Assembly: GCF_030348945.1 (NCBI RefSeq)
Contig: NZ_JAUCEN010000002.1
Coordinates: 5,402,423-5,466,422 of the forward strand
Direction of reading: 5' to 3'
From: Peribacillus sp. ACCC06369
GTDB lineage: Bacteria > Bacillota > Bacilli > Bacillales > DSM-1321
Length of the DNA stretch: 64,000 nucleotides
Each line of letters opens with the position of its first letter. Positions within the stretch are counted from its first letter, which is position 1. The notes under the pieces were generated by a model, which did not search any database, was not told where the DNA came from, and saw nothing but the letters and a program-made list of their open reading frames with translations. The position numbers were made by a program, and so were the translations under genes. Below are positions 48,712 to 57,250 of this stretch, piece by piece.

Positions 48712-48996
48712 TTATACTTCTTCTCTAGTAGCCATGTGGCGAATAATGTCTTCACTGATTTTAGCAAGACGATCGAATTCTTGAATCGCAGCACTTTCAG
48801 CGTTAACTTTAAGAAGCATGTAGTAACCGTCACGGAAATCATTGATTTCGTATGCAAGACGGCGTTTACCCCATTCTTTTGCTTCTACTTCCGCACCATT
48901 ATCAGAAAGGATTGTGTTGAAACGTTCAACTAAAGCTTTTTTAGCTTCTTCCTCAATGTTTGGACGGATGATATACATAATTTCGTATTTTCTCAT
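48712..48996 (-). CDS. rpsF: 30S ribosomal protein S6
   Basis: A 94-residue S6 beginning [20 protein letters not shown] with [36 protein letters not shown] precedes ATG 48996. It is first in rpsF-ssbA-rpsR, which often self-regulates through S6:S18 binding to its leader. A good promoter and a palindrome lie in the leader. Confidence 0.98.
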   Translation of the reverse strand: MRKYEIMYIIRPNIEEEAKKALVERFNTILSDNGAEVEAKEWGKRRLAYEINDFRDGYYMLLKVNAESAAIQEFDRLAKISEDIIRHMATREEV

Positions 48997-49022
48997 CACT
49001 GTCACCTCCTTTTGGTCTAAGC

Positions 49023-49036
49023 GGCCCAATTGGGCA
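49023..49036 (-). promoter_or_regulatory. Leader palindrome of rpsF, possible S6:S18 regulatory element
   Basis: The rpsF leader carries GCCCAATTGGGC, an eight-base-arm palindrome with AATT as loop, then CGCTTAGACC before the ribosome site. S6:S18-binding leaders in rpsF operons are known in many bacteria, but I cannot confirm the required fold by eye. Confidence 0.3.
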
Positions 49037-49070
49037 AGGAGCAATTATTTATAATTACTCACAAGATAAA

Positions 49071-49099
49071 ATTATAGCATAGTTAAAGAGGCTTTGCAA
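49071..49099 (-). promoter_or_regulatory. Sigma-A promoter of the rpsF operon
   Basis: On the minus strand TTGCAA (49094-49099), a 17-base spacer and a perfect TATAAT (49071-49076). The predicted start near 49064 gives a leader of about 68 bases to rpsF. Confidence 0.85.
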
Positions 49100-49149
49100 C
49101 GAGCGGTTCGACTTATTACAATTAATTGAAATCTAATGATTAAAGGCTC

Positions 49150-49185
49150 AAAAAAGACCCTACATATGGAGCTGTAGGATCTTTC
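49150..49185 (-). terminator. Terminator of ychF
   Basis: On the minus strand AAAGATCCTACA pairs with TGTAGGGTCTTT (one G-T pair), then TTTTTG. Confidence 0.88.
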
Positions 49186-49201
49186 AGACTGGAGTTGAAT
49201 C

Positions 49202-50302
49202 TTAAACGTTAAAACGGAAATGGATTACATCGCCATCGTTAACGATGTATTCTTTTCCTTCCAAACGAACTTTTCCTGCTTCTTTTGCAGCACCATGACT
49301 ACCCGCTTCAAGCAAATCGGTATAAGAAACGATTTCGGCACGGATGAAACCACGTTCGAAGTCCGTGTGAATGACGCCTGCACATTGAGGGGCCTTCATA
49401 CCTTTCCGGAATGTCCATGCACGCACTTCCTGTACACCAGCCGTAAAGTATGTTGCCAATCCAAGCAGATTATATGAAGCACGGATCAACTGGTCAAGAC
49501 CTGACTCCTCAATGCCAAGTTCAGATAGGAACATTTCCTTTTCTTCACCTTCAAGCTCTGCAATTTCTTCTTCGATTTTGGCACAAATTACGATTACTTC
49601 GGCATTTTCCTTAGCAGCATATTCACGAACTTGCTGAACATATTCATTATCGTCAGCATTAGCCACTTCATCTTCGCTCACATTCGCCACATAAAGCGTC
49701 GGCTTCGCTGTAAGTAAATGCATGCCCTTCACGATTTTTTGCTGTTCTTCAGTGAATTCAACTGAACGGGCTGGTTTTTCATCTTCCAATGCCTCTTTTA
49801 AAGCCACAAGAATTTCATGTTCTGCCACTGCGCCTTTATCTTTTTGCTTGGCCATTTTTCCGACACGGTCGATGCGTTTGTCAACGGATTCCAAATCGGC
49901 AAGGATCAATTCAAGGTTGATGACTTCGATATCATCGATTGGATTTACTTTTCCGGAAACATGAGTAATGTTATCGTCTGCGAAACATCGGACGACCTGA
50001 CAAATGGCATCCACTTGACGGATATGGGAAAGGAATTTATTACCCAGTCCTTCTCCTTTACTTGCTCCTTTTACAATCCCGGCGATATCCGTGAATTCAA
50101 ATGCTGTCGGAACCGTCTTTTTCGGTTTAACCAATTCAGTCAATTTTTGCAGACGGTGATCCGGCACTTCCACAATCCCGACGTTTGGATCAATCGTACA
50201 GAAAGGATAGTTGGCAGATTCCGCACCTGCCTGAGTAATTGCATTAAATAAAGTGGATTTACCTACGTTAGGCAAACCAACTATACCAGCTGTTAAAGCC
50301 AT
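49202..50302 (-). CDS. ychF: Redox/translation-associated GTPase/ATPase YchF (YyaF)
   Basis: The 366-residue Obg-family P-loop protein binds ribosomes and prefers ATP over GTP in studied members. G1 is GIVGLPNVGKSTLFNAIT, G3 is FTDIAGIVKGASKGEGLGN. The usual NKxD is replaced as in YchF by the NVSE-type motif (LYVANVSEDE). A TGS domain is at the C-terminus (FTAGVQEVRAWTFRKG). GAAGGAGTGAAATATAA precedes the ATG. Confidence 0.97.
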   Translation of the reverse strand: MALTAGIVGLPNVGKSTLFNAITQAGAESANYPFCTIDPNVGIVEVPDHRLQKLTELVKPKKTVPTAFEFTDIAGIVKGASKGEGLGNKFLSHIRQVDAICQVVRCFADDNITHVSGKVNPIDDIEVINLELILADLESVDKRIDRVGKMAKQKDKGAVAEHEILVALKEALEDEKPARSVEFTEEQQKIVKGMHLLTAKPTLYVANVSEDEVANADDNEYVQQVREYAAKENAEVIVICAKIEEEIAELEGEEKEMFLSELGIEESGLDQLIRASYNLLGLATYFTAGVQEVRAWTFRKGMKAPQCAGVIHTDFERGFIRAEIVSYTDLLEAGSHGAAKEAGKVRLEGKEYIVNDGDVIHFRFNV

Positions 50303-50452
50303 TTATATTTCACTCCTTCAAGATAATTCGTACATATGGAAAAAGACTGATCTTCTATAAAGACCATCCAATTACCTAAACCTTTCCCAATTATAGATTT
50401 CGCTCCCTAAAAAGACAAGTAAATCATTGAGATGGCAGGACTACTTTCATTC

Positions 50453-50487
50453 CAAAAAAAAAAGCATGATCACTCCTCATGCTTTTG
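50453..50487 (-). terminator. Terminator overlapping the end of the DUF951 gene
   Basis: On the minus strand AAAAGCATGA pairs with TCATGCTTTT, followed by further T. The gene's TGA stop lies in the loop. Confidence 0.88.
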
Positions 50488-50667
50488 CAGAACTTTTTTC
50501 ATTTTCTTCGCGAATTCACGTCGAGGCAGCATTACGCTATGACCGCAACCTTCACATTTTATCCGGATATCCATACCAAGCCTAATGATTTTCCACTTGT
50601 TTATTCCACAGGGATGCGGCTTTTTCATTTCCACAACATCCTTAAGCCCAAATTCTTTCTCCTCCAT
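50470..50667 (-). CDS. yyzM: DUF951 small protein (YyzM-like)
   Basis: A 65-residue protein MEEKEFGLKDVVEMKKPHPC, then WKIIRLGMDIRIKCEGCGHS and MLPRREFAKKM. It has a CEGC pair plus an upstream HPCG cysteine, suggesting a metal site. The family is DUF951, function unknown, conserved next to the MscS/parB region in Bacilli. I choose ATG 50667 because GGGGGG is nine bases before it; the ATG two codons upstream is too close. The stop lies inside its terminator loop. Confidence 0.9.
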   Translation of the reverse strand: MEEKEFGLKDVVEMKKPHPCGINKWKIIRLGMDIRIKCEGCGHSVMLPRREFAKKMKKVLQKHEE

Positions 50668-50688
50668 AACCATGAGCCCCCCTAATTC

Positions 50689-51525
50689 CTATGACTCGCT
50701 GCCATTGTACGTAGATTTAATCCCACTTAAATCAAGCGCAGCACTTATTTCTTTTCTTAATATCCTACTGATTTCGATGTGATGCATTGGCTTTGTTTCC
50801 GCTGTAATCCGAAGGACGATTTCTTCAGCACTTATTGTTTCGATTCCCAAAAATTCAGGTGCTTTAATCAAGGCTTCATATTTGCCTTCCATACTGCTTA
50901 AGAGTTCAATCAGCACCTTCTCAGCAAGCTCGACCGACCCATCGTTAGGTATGGTCACATCAACCACAGCCATACTGTTTAAAATGGAATAATTCGTAAC
51001 CTGGATGATGCTGCCGTTGGGTATGAAGTGCAATTCCCCTGCACCACTTTTAATTTTCGTAGTACGAAGCCCGATTTCAATGACTTCCCCTTCAAAATTA
51101 TTTATTTTAATATAATCCCCAACCGAGAAATGATCTTCAAAAATGACGAAAAACCCTGTAATTATATCCTTGACCAAACTTTGAGCACCAAACCCAACTG
51201 CCAAACCAAGAATACCAGCTCCAGCCAGTAAGGCCTTTACATCGAATGAGAAAATTTCAAGAATCATTATCAAGGCAATGAAATTGATAACGTAAGTTAC
51301 AATATTTTCCAGCAACTTAATGAGTGTCGTTTCTCTACGCTCTGAAACACGAATAGGACTTCTTAAGCGAACCGCGAAAAATTTATTTATAACCGTCTTT
51401 CCTATTGAAATAATAATACGCGATAATAACAGAACAAGGAAGATTTTAATAATGCCCTCGCCCATCAGCAGCCATACCTTTTCATCCAATATCTCTTTTG
51501 TAACGTTATCATAAATGCGATCCAT
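50689..51525 (-). CDS. Small-conductance mechanosensitive channel (MscS family)
   Basis: A 278-residue membrane protein with about three helices (to about residue 130). It then has the MscS pore helix and glycine-rich segment LLAGAGILGLAVGFGAQSLVKD, followed by the beta domain FEDHFSVGDYIKINNFEGEVIEIGLRTTKIK. It opens under membrane tension and releases solutes on osmotic downshock. AGGAGGAAAAG precedes the ATG. Confidence 0.94.
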   Translation of the reverse strand: MDRIYDNVTKEILDEKVWLLMGEGIIKIFLVLLLSRIIISIGKTVINKFFAVRLRSPIRVSERRETTLIKLLENIVTYVINFIALIMILEIFSFDVKALLAGAGILGLAVGFGAQSLVKDIITGFFVIFEDHFSVGDYIKINNFEGEVIEIGLRTTKIKSGAGELHFIPNGSIIQVTNYSILNSMAVVDVTIPNDGSVELAEKVLIELLSSMEGKYEALIKAPEFLGIETISAEEIVLRITAETKPMHHIEISRILRKEISAALDLSGIKSTYNGSES

Positions 51526-51912
51526 CTTTTCCTCCTGCCTAATGCAAACTGCAAAACTTTTATATCTTCTCTATGACTTTTCCATATAGACGTAGTCCTC
51601 TACCCCTACTGCTGTGAGATAACCCTGAATAAGAGAAGTTTTCTCTATTTTATCAATAAATAAGGGTTTCTGTACAAAAAAAATATGGGTATATAGGTAA
51701 AGGAATTAGAAGTTTTTTCCGAATTAATCAAGTATTTTTCTAATAGAATGTATTAATGAAAGCAATTGGTAGAGGAAGGACGTCAATCCATTTCCCCTTC
51801 ACCTGTTTGCATGTTCTACAAAAAATTCCCTCATCCATTACGTTAAATACCGTATATTTTTCCCTTATTATCCGTATACTGTAATACCAAATAAAGTAAA
51901 GGAGTGGAGCCG
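51526..51912. other. Divergent intergenic region between the MscS gene and yyaC
   Basis: About 387 AT-rich bases. It must contain the yyaC promoter, but I found no convincing sigma-F, -G or -E elements by eye. A small hairpin GAGAA/TTCTC is near 51637. The ribosome site AAAGGAG for yyaC is at 51898-51904. Nothing else recognised. Confidence 0.5.
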
Positions 51913-52548
51913 ATGAATCTGAATTCTAGTCTATTTAATAATAATAAAAATAGATTGAGTCGCATCCTGCATGAAGATACGGATGCATCCAAACAAATTT
52001 CCCAGGAATTAATCAACCTTCTACCAACTGGAAAGCTTCAACCAATCGTCATCGTCTGTATAGGCACAGACCGTTCTACAGGCGATTCCCTCGGACCACT
52101 TGTCGGCACTCTGCTTAGTGAAAAAGCTGGAAGCGGTTCTTCTACATTCCATGTGTACGGTACTCTGGATGACCCTATTCATGCGATGAATTTACAGGAA
52201 AAATTAAATGAAATAAAAAAGATTCATACCAATCCCTTTATTGTCGGAATCGACGCTTGTTTAGGCAAAATGAAAAGTGTGGGTATTGTTCAAATCGGTC
52301 AAGGACCAGTGAAACCAGGTGCTGGAGTCAATAAAGAACTTCCTTCCGTTGGAAATGCCCATATTACAGGAATCGTGAATGTAAGTGGATTCATGGAGTT
52401 CATGGTTTTACAAAACACTCGTCTTAATCTGGTTCTGAAGATGGCCAAAACCATCGCCGAAGGAATTTCCGAAGCACAAGATCATTATCCAGTAAAACCT
52501 TCCATCACTCCTTTCACATGGTCATTCAAGCAAGAAAAATCCCTTTGA
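51913..52548 (+). CDS. yyaC: Spore protein YyaC
   Basis: A 211-residue protein of the YyaC family, which is related in fold to GPR-like proteases. Landmarks are PIVIVCIGTDRSTGDSLGPL, VYGTLDDPIHAMNLQ, IVGIDACLGKMKSVGI and IGQGPVKPGAGVNKELP. The family is found in spore formers and is associated with sporulation. I choose ATG 51913, eight bases after AAAGGAG. It is the only plus-strand gene in the last 35 kb. In B. subtilis it lies in the same near-oriC area. Confidence 0.93.
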   Translation: MNLNSSLFNNNKNRLSRILHEDTDASKQISQELINLLPTGKLQPIVIVCIGTDRSTGDSLGPLVGTLLSEKAGSGSSTFHVYGTLDDPIHAMNLQEKLNEIKKIHTNPFIVGIDACLGKMKSVGIVQIGQGPVKPGAGVNKELPSVGNAHITGIVNVSGFMEFMVLQNTRLNLVLKMAKTIAEGISEAQDHYPVKPSITPFTWSFKQEKSL

Positions 52549-52564
52549 TTGGTATTTCTGATCA

Positions 52565-52602
52565 TAAAAAAGAAGGAAGGGTTTACCCCTTCCTTCTTTT
52601 TT
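52565..52602. terminator. Bidirectional terminator between yyaC and the DUF554 gene
   Basis: AAAAAAGAAGGAAGGG pairs with CCCTTCCTTCTTTTTT around a short loop; A and T runs on both sides suit the convergent genes. Confidence 0.92.
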
Positions 52603-53302
52603 ATACATAATACATGATAGTAACCAGAATGACGGTAATCATTATGCCTGGAAGCAGATTGGCCACCCTTATTTTGGTGACACCGATAATATTCAAACCA
52701 ATGGCTAAAATCATGACTCCTCCAGTTGCCGTCATCTCCAATATGAAGGAATCCATTAAAGCGGTTGGGATCATCGTATTGATTTGTCTTGAAAAAATTG
52801 CTAAAAATCCCTCATAAAGAATGATTGGAAATGCTGAAAAAAGTACACCTATGCCAAGCGTACTGGCGAGGACCAGCGCTGTAAATCCATCGATGATCGC
52901 TTTTGTTATCAAAACGTCATGATCATTCCGGATACCACTATCCAGGGCACCGATAATGGCCATCGCCCCAATGCCAAATATGAGTGTAGCCGTTACAAAC
53001 CCCTGAGATATCGAAGTTCCTTCAGTCGCTTTCATCCTGCGTTCAATCCAATTGCCTAAAGAATTAAGCCTTGCCTCAAGATCCATCCATTCGCCAAGGA
53101 CTGCCCCTCCAACAATACTTAAAATGACAATGAGGAACTGATCACTTTTCAGCCCCATCTGCAAGCCTAAGACCATGACGGCTAAACCGATCCCGCTCAT
53201 GACCGTTTCTTTTATCTTTTCAGGTATATGTTGTAAAAACCTTCCCAAAATCGAACCGATTAAAATGCAGGCACCATTCACCAAAGCCCCTAATAATACC
53301 AT
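52601..53302 (-). CDS. DUF554 membrane protein (YdfK/YqgA-like)
   Basis: A 233-residue protein with about six or seven hydrophobic helices. It opens MVLLGALVNGACILIGSILG, typical for DUF554, and has GFVTATLIFGIGAMAIIGAL. Function unknown; it may be a transporter. I choose ATG 53302 following AGGTGG; the open frame has a GTG three codons before. It follows parB. Confidence 0.88.
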   Translation of the reverse strand: MVLLGALVNGACILIGSILGRFLQHIPEKIKETVMSGIGLAVMVLGLQMGLKSDQFLIVILSIVGGAVLGEWMDLEARLNSLGNWIERRMKATEGTSISQGFVTATLIFGIGAMAIIGALDSGIRNDHDVLITKAIIDGFTALVLASTLGIGVLFSAFPIILYEGFLAIFSRQINTMIPTALMDSFILEMTATGGVMILAIGLNIIGVTKIRVANLLPGIMITVILVTIMYYV

Positions 53303-53374
53303 CTCATCCACCTAATTTTCTACAGTGAAAAATAGATCTAACTTCTGTTGCCACTATCTTTTCATAAAGGCAAT

Positions 53375-54223
53375 CTAAGAGGAAAGGTTCTCTTGATCGA
53401 TCAAGTCCAAAATTCTCTCTAGATCTTCTTTTGAGAAGAATTCGATTTCTATTTTCCCTTTTTTCTTACTTTGTTTTATCGTTACACTCGTTCCTAGTCT
53501 TTCACGCAGACTTGACTCCCGCTGCTTTATGAATATATCCTTTTTCTCTTGTTTCTTAGTTTTGGTTTCACGTGAAACGGTATCATTCAATTGATGTATA
53601 TATTGCTCTAGCTGTCTGACATTCATTCCTTCTTTAAGGATTTTATCCACTACTGGCTTTAGCATCTCTTTTTTCTTTAAACCCAGTAATGCTCGGCCAT
53701 GCCCCATGGAAATTTCCCCATCGGAGATATAACTCCTAATCCCTTCAGGCAAAGACAGTAATCTGACATAATTCGCGATATGGGGTCGGCTTTTACCCAA
53801 GCGATTGGCCAACTGCTCCTGGGTAAATTCCAATTTTTCAAGAAGTGTTTGATAAGCAGCCGCTTCCTCAATCGGATTTAAATCTTCCCGTTGCAGGTTT
53901 TCCAAAATCGCCAGTTCCATCATCTGCTGTTCATTCAATTCCCTCACAACAACCGGAACTGTCTTTAAACCCGCTTCCTTAGCAGCACGATAACGCCTTT
54001 CCCCTGCCACGATTTCATATCCCTTAATGCTTTTCCGGGCAATAATCGGCTGTAATATCCCGTGTTCCATGATAGATTGCTTTAATTCCTCTATAGCTTC
54101 AAGTCGGAAGCTCTTTCGGGGCTGATAAGGATTTGGCCTTAATTCCCTTAATTTGATTTCGCGCACGATTTCATCTTTACTGATTTCCCCATTGTTGAAA
54201 AGTGCGTTAAGTCCTTTAGCCAT
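53375..54223 (-). CDS. parB: Chromosome-partitioning protein ParB (Spo0J)
   Basis: The 282-residue CTPase binds parS and loads SMC. The N-terminal part (about 20-110) has LRPNPYQPRKSFR and the CTP motif GERRYRAAKEAG. The helix-turn-helix region is around QEQLANRLGKSRPHIANYVR, and the C-terminal dimer domain ends in LERILDLIDQ. The start overlaps parA by eight bases. A parS-like site lies inside the gene (53564-53579), as in B. subtilis. Confidence 0.97.
   Translation of the reverse strand: MAKGLNALFNNGEISKDEIVREIKLRELRPNPYQPRKSFRLEAIEELKQSIMEHGILQPIIARKSIKGYEIVAGERRYRAAKEAGLKTVPVVVRELNEQQMMELAILENLQREDLNPIEEAAAYQTLLEKLEFTQEQLANRLGKSRPHIANYVRLLSLPEGIRSYISDGEISMGHGRALLGLKKKEMLKPVVDKILKEGMNVRQLEQYIHQLNDTVSRETKTKKQEKKDIFIKQRESSLRERLGTSVTIKQSKKKGKIEIEFFSKEDLERILDLIDQENLSS
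53564..53579. promoter_or_regulatory. parS site inside parB
   Basis: GGTTTCACGTGAAACG contains the full 14-base palindrome GTTTCACGTGAAAC of parS, differing only at the two outer bases. B. subtilis also has a parS site in spo0J. Confidence 0.88.
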
Positions 54224-54977
54224 TTGATACCACTTCCTTTGCCAGTTCTAGATAGACCTCCGCTCCTCGTGACTTTGGATCATATATAATTATTGGTTCC
54301 CCATGGCTCGGTGCTTCACTCAAACGGACATTGCGGGGGATGATGGTTTGATAGACTTTATCCTGAAAGTATTTTTTGACTTCTTCTATAACCTGGATAC
54401 CTAAGTTTGTTCTGGCATCCAACATCGTCAATAGCACACCCTCGATTTTCAAATCATGGTTCAAATGCTTTTGGACGAGACGGACCGTATTCAAAAGTTG
54501 GCTCAAGCCCTCCAGTGCATAATATTCACATTGTACAGGAATCAAAACGGCATCAGCTGCCGTTAATGCATTAAGCGTGAGCAAACCCAATGATGGAGGA
54601 CAGTCAATCACAATGTAATCATATTGGCTTTGCACCTCTTCCAATGCCCTTTTTAATCGGACTTCCCTTGAGATGGTTGGAACAAGTTCAATTTCAGCAC
54701 CTGCAAGTTGAATGGTCGCAGGTATAGCATATAAATTTTCTACCTTTGTTTCCATGATGACGGTACTGGCCTCGACATCATCAACCAATACATCATAAAT
54801 ACATTGTTCCACATCTGCTTTATCGATACCTGCCCCGCTTGTAGCATTTCCCTGCGGATCGATATCGACCATTAAGACTTTCTGTCCAATGTATGCAAGA
54901 CAAGCACTCAGACTGACAGAAGTTGTCGTTTTTCCAACACCGCCTTTTTGATTGGCAATGGCGAGAATCTTACCCAC
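54216..54977 (-). CDS. parA: Chromosome-partitioning ATPase ParA (Soj)
   Basis: A 253-residue ParA ATPase: deviant Walker A KGGVGKTTTSVSL, DIDPQGNATSGAG, and IVIDCPPSLGLLTLNAL. It works with ParB in origin separation and also regulates DnaA directly. The GTG start at 54977 (VGKILAIANQ) gives the B. subtilis length; AGGTGAA is just upstream. The ATG six codons earlier lacks a site. Confidence 0.97.
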   Translation of the reverse strand: MGKILAIANQKGGVGKTTTSVSLSACLAYIGQKVLMVDIDPQGNATSGAGIDKADVEQCIYDVLVDDVEASTVIMETKVENLYAIPATIQLAGAEIELVPTISREVRLKRALEEVQSQYDYIVIDCPPSLGLLTLNALTAADAVLIPVQCEYYALEGLSQLLNTVRLVQKHLNHDLKIEGVLLTMLDARTNLGIQVIEEVKKYFQDKVYQTIIPRNVRLSEAPSHGEPIIIYDPKSRGAEVYLELAKEVVSNG

Positions 54978-55187
54978 GAATTCACCTGCTTTCAACTATC
55001 TTCATCACGCTATATCTATTAACTTTTACCGTAAATCCATTTATTTCTTTCTATTTTATCATGAATGTTACTGGAAGAAATCGTTTTCTTAAATTCCTCT
55101 TAAAAATTGAAATATATCTAAACAGCATTAAATACCGGGAAAATTGAAACCTTTTTGAGATGGCAAATGCCAGTGTTGGCGACAAAA

Positions 55188-55220
55188 TAAAAAAAGCTTG
55201 GTAATCAGAGACTACCAAGC
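55188..55220 (-). terminator. Terminator of noc
   Basis: On the minus strand GCTTGGTA pairs with TACCAAGC across a nine-base loop, then seven T. Confidence 0.88.
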
Positions 55221-55238
55221 AGGGTTAAGGATAGGGAA

Positions 55239-56099
55239 TCAAGTTTTTTTCTTAGGTATTTTAATCGTGAATTGATAATACTCCTCGAATTCTTCTTCCT
55301 CTGCATCCAAATTTATTCCATTGTCTGTAACCATACTGAGTGATTGGCGTATAGTATTCACGGCAATCCTCATGTCTTTACTAAACGCTTTCCGCTTAGG
55401 TTTCGGCTTTTGCACAGTACCCGTTAAGAGCTTGACGACCTGCTCTTCGGTCTGCTTGACGTTTAACCCCTTTTCGATGATTTCCAAAAGCAGTTTAAGC
55501 TGCTTTTCTGGACTTTTTAACGGTATCAACGAGCGGGCATGGCGTTCCGTAATTTGCTTTTGAAGAAGTGCATCTTGAACCTCTTGGGGCAGCTTAAGCA
55601 ACCGAAGCTTATTCGCCACGGTAGATTGTCCTATTCCCAGTCTTTGTGCCAGAGCTTCTTGGGTTAAACTATGCAGCTCCAATAGTTTACCGTAAGCCAA
55701 AGCTTCTTCAATCGGTGTCAGTTCTTCACGCTGAAGGTTTTCTATCAGCGCAACGGAAGCCGTTTCTGTATCGGTGAAATCTTTGATTATTGCAGGTGCC
55801 AATTCCCAGCCAAGCTTTTGCATGGCTCGAAAACGACGCTCACCAGCAATGATTTCATATTTCCCCTGTCCATAAGCCCTTACTACAATTGGTTGAATGA
55901 TTCCATGTGTATGAATCGTTTGAGCCAATTCAGCAATTTTATCGTCATTAAAAACTGTCCTTGGTTGAAATCGATTAGGCACAATATCAGAAATGGAAAT
56001 TTTTCTTATCTCTTCATTATTATTGCTAGGTGTCTCCATCTCTAGTTGCTGTTCTTCTTTTTCGCCAAACCCAAAGAACCGCGAAAAAGGATGCTTCAT
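55239..56099 (-). CDS. noc: Nucleoid occlusion protein Noc
   Basis: The 286-residue ParB paralogue binds Noc sites and blocks Z-ring assembly over the nucleoid. The N-terminal amphipathic helix [16 protein letters not shown] is typical of Noc membrane targeting and differs from ParB. The CTP motif is [13 protein letters not shown], and the helix-turn-helix part is [22 protein letters not shown] 56099 (after AGGTGGTGTAGGAAG) matches B. subtilis; the open frame is longer but has no support. Confidence 0.96.
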   Translation of the reverse strand: MKHPFSRFFGFGEKEEQQLEMETPSNNNEEIRKISISDIVPNRFQPRTVFNDDKIAELAQTIHTHGIIQPIVVRAYGQGKYEIIAGERRFRAMQKLGWELAPAIIKDFTDTETASVALIENLQREELTPIEEALAYGKLLELHSLTQEALAQRLGIGQSTVANKLRLLKLPQEVQDALLQKQITERHARSLIPLKSPEKQLKLLLEIIEKGLNVKQTEEQVVKLLTGTVQKPKPKRKAFSKDMRIAVNTIRQSLSMVTDNGINLDAEEEEFEEYYQFTIKIPKKKT

Positions 56100-56503
56100 C
56101 TTCCTACACCACCTTTTAAAACTCCCAAATAACATATTCTCTATTTAAAGGACAAGTCCTGCATACATTTCCCGACATGGTTATACATATGGCCCTTCAC
56201 TGTGAAAAACATGTCGACTGGCGTCATCAAGGCAATAATGAGGAATTGACGGCCAGTTATTATAAATATCGCCGGCTTGCCCAAGATTATTTCCCTGAAT
56301 CAAAAAGAAAAATCGCCGACTTTCTAGCCCAACTGTAAAATCTGGCACACGTTTGACATTGTACCGAAAAATTGCCTTCTTGTTGGCAAATACAATATTG
56401 ATAATAAGCTCGTACATTTATAGTAAAAGAAAATTAGGGCAAGTACCAGCCATATATCCGAATCATTTACGCTTAATATGAAACCATCTCCATATAATAG
56501 AGG
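56100..56503. other. Intergenic region between noc and rsmG
   Basis: About 404 bases. It holds the noc leader, an unrecognised plus-strand small ORF (56177-56338), and an overlapping minus-strand 78-codon frame that looks random. No terminator for rsmG was seen. Confidence 0.55.
56177..56338 (+). CDS. Unrecognised small ORF between noc and rsmG (53 residues)
   Basis: ATG 56177 opens a frame MVIHMALHCEKHVDWRHQGN, then ELTASYYKYRRLAQDYFPES and KRKIADFLAQL. The amphipathic, charged composition looks like a real soluble helical protein or the remnant of one. The frame is open back to 56132. AAAGGA lies about 20 bases upstream, too far to be a convincing ribosome site. It is antisense to a 78-codon frame, which I consider a shadow. 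It could be a fragment of a larger lost gene. Confidence 0.3.
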   Translation: MVIHMALHCEKHVDWRHQGNNEELTASYYKYRRLAQDYFPESKRKIADFLAQL

Positions 56504-57220
56504 TTATTCAATAGGCTGCTTATTCGGTGTCCCTGGTTTTCTTGGGTATTTTTTAGGAGTCTTCTTCACTTTTTTTACTGTAATGATGTTTCTTTCACTA
56601 TTTTCCTCTGGCAATGTGAAAGGATGAATTTCTTCGATTTCTCCGCCTAATGTAAAAATGGCCTTTTTCCCTGTGTCCATTTCATCCTGTGCACTAGCCG
56701 CTTTCATGGCAATGAACGTCCCGTTTGGCTTAACAAGCGGCAAACATAGTTCACTTAAAACGGACATCCTGGCTACCGCTCTTGCCATGACAATATCATA
56801 GGATTCGCGTTGCTCCAGTTTTTGGGCGAAGGTTTCCGCCCGGTCATGATAGAAGGAAACTCCCTTTAATTGTAAGGACTCAGCAAGGTGATTCAAAAAA
56901 GAGATTCGCTTATTCAAAGAATCCACAATCGATACGTGGATATCAGGGAAACAAATCTTCAATGGAATACTCGGAAATCCGGCTCCAGCCCCAACATCGC
57001 AAATTCGATATGACTTGTTAAAGTCGAAATAGAAGGCTGCGCTGATTGAATCATAAAAATGCTTTAGATAAACTTCTTCCTTATTAGTGATGGCTGTTAA
57101 GTTCATCTTTTCGTTCCATTCCACCAATAATCGATAATAAGTGTCAAACTGATCAAGCTGGTGAGGAGAAAGCTCAATCCCTTTCTCCTGCAGTGCTTGT
57201 TGGAACTGTTCAATATTCAT
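56504..57220 (-). CDS. rsmG: 16S rRNA (guanine527-N7)-methyltransferase RsmG
   Basis: A 238-residue SAM-dependent enzyme that methylates G527 in 16S rRNA; its loss gives low-level streptomycin resistance. The SAM motif is [16 protein letters not shown], and later [17 protein letters not shown]. Follows mnmG by 30 bases, with AAAGGA upstream. Confidence 0.97.
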   Translation of the reverse strand: MNIEQFQQALQEKGIELSPHQLDQFDTYYRLLVEWNEKMNLTAITNKEEVYLKHFYDSISAAFYFDFNKSYRICDVGAGAGFPSIPLKICFPDIHVSIVDSLNKRISFLNHLAESLQLKGVSFYHDRAETFAQKLEQRESYDIVMARAVARMSVLSELCLPLVKPNGTFIAMKAASAQDEMDTGKKAIFTLGGEIEEIHPFTLPEENSERNIITVKKVKKTPKKYPRKPGTPNKQPIE

Positions 57221-57250
57221 GTTTTCTTCAATCCTTTTCGGGTATTTCCA

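Noticed and set aside
56181..56417. 78-codon minus-strand ORF between noc and rsmG
   Set aside because: No ribosome site and random-looking composition; the opposite strand looks more like coding sequence.
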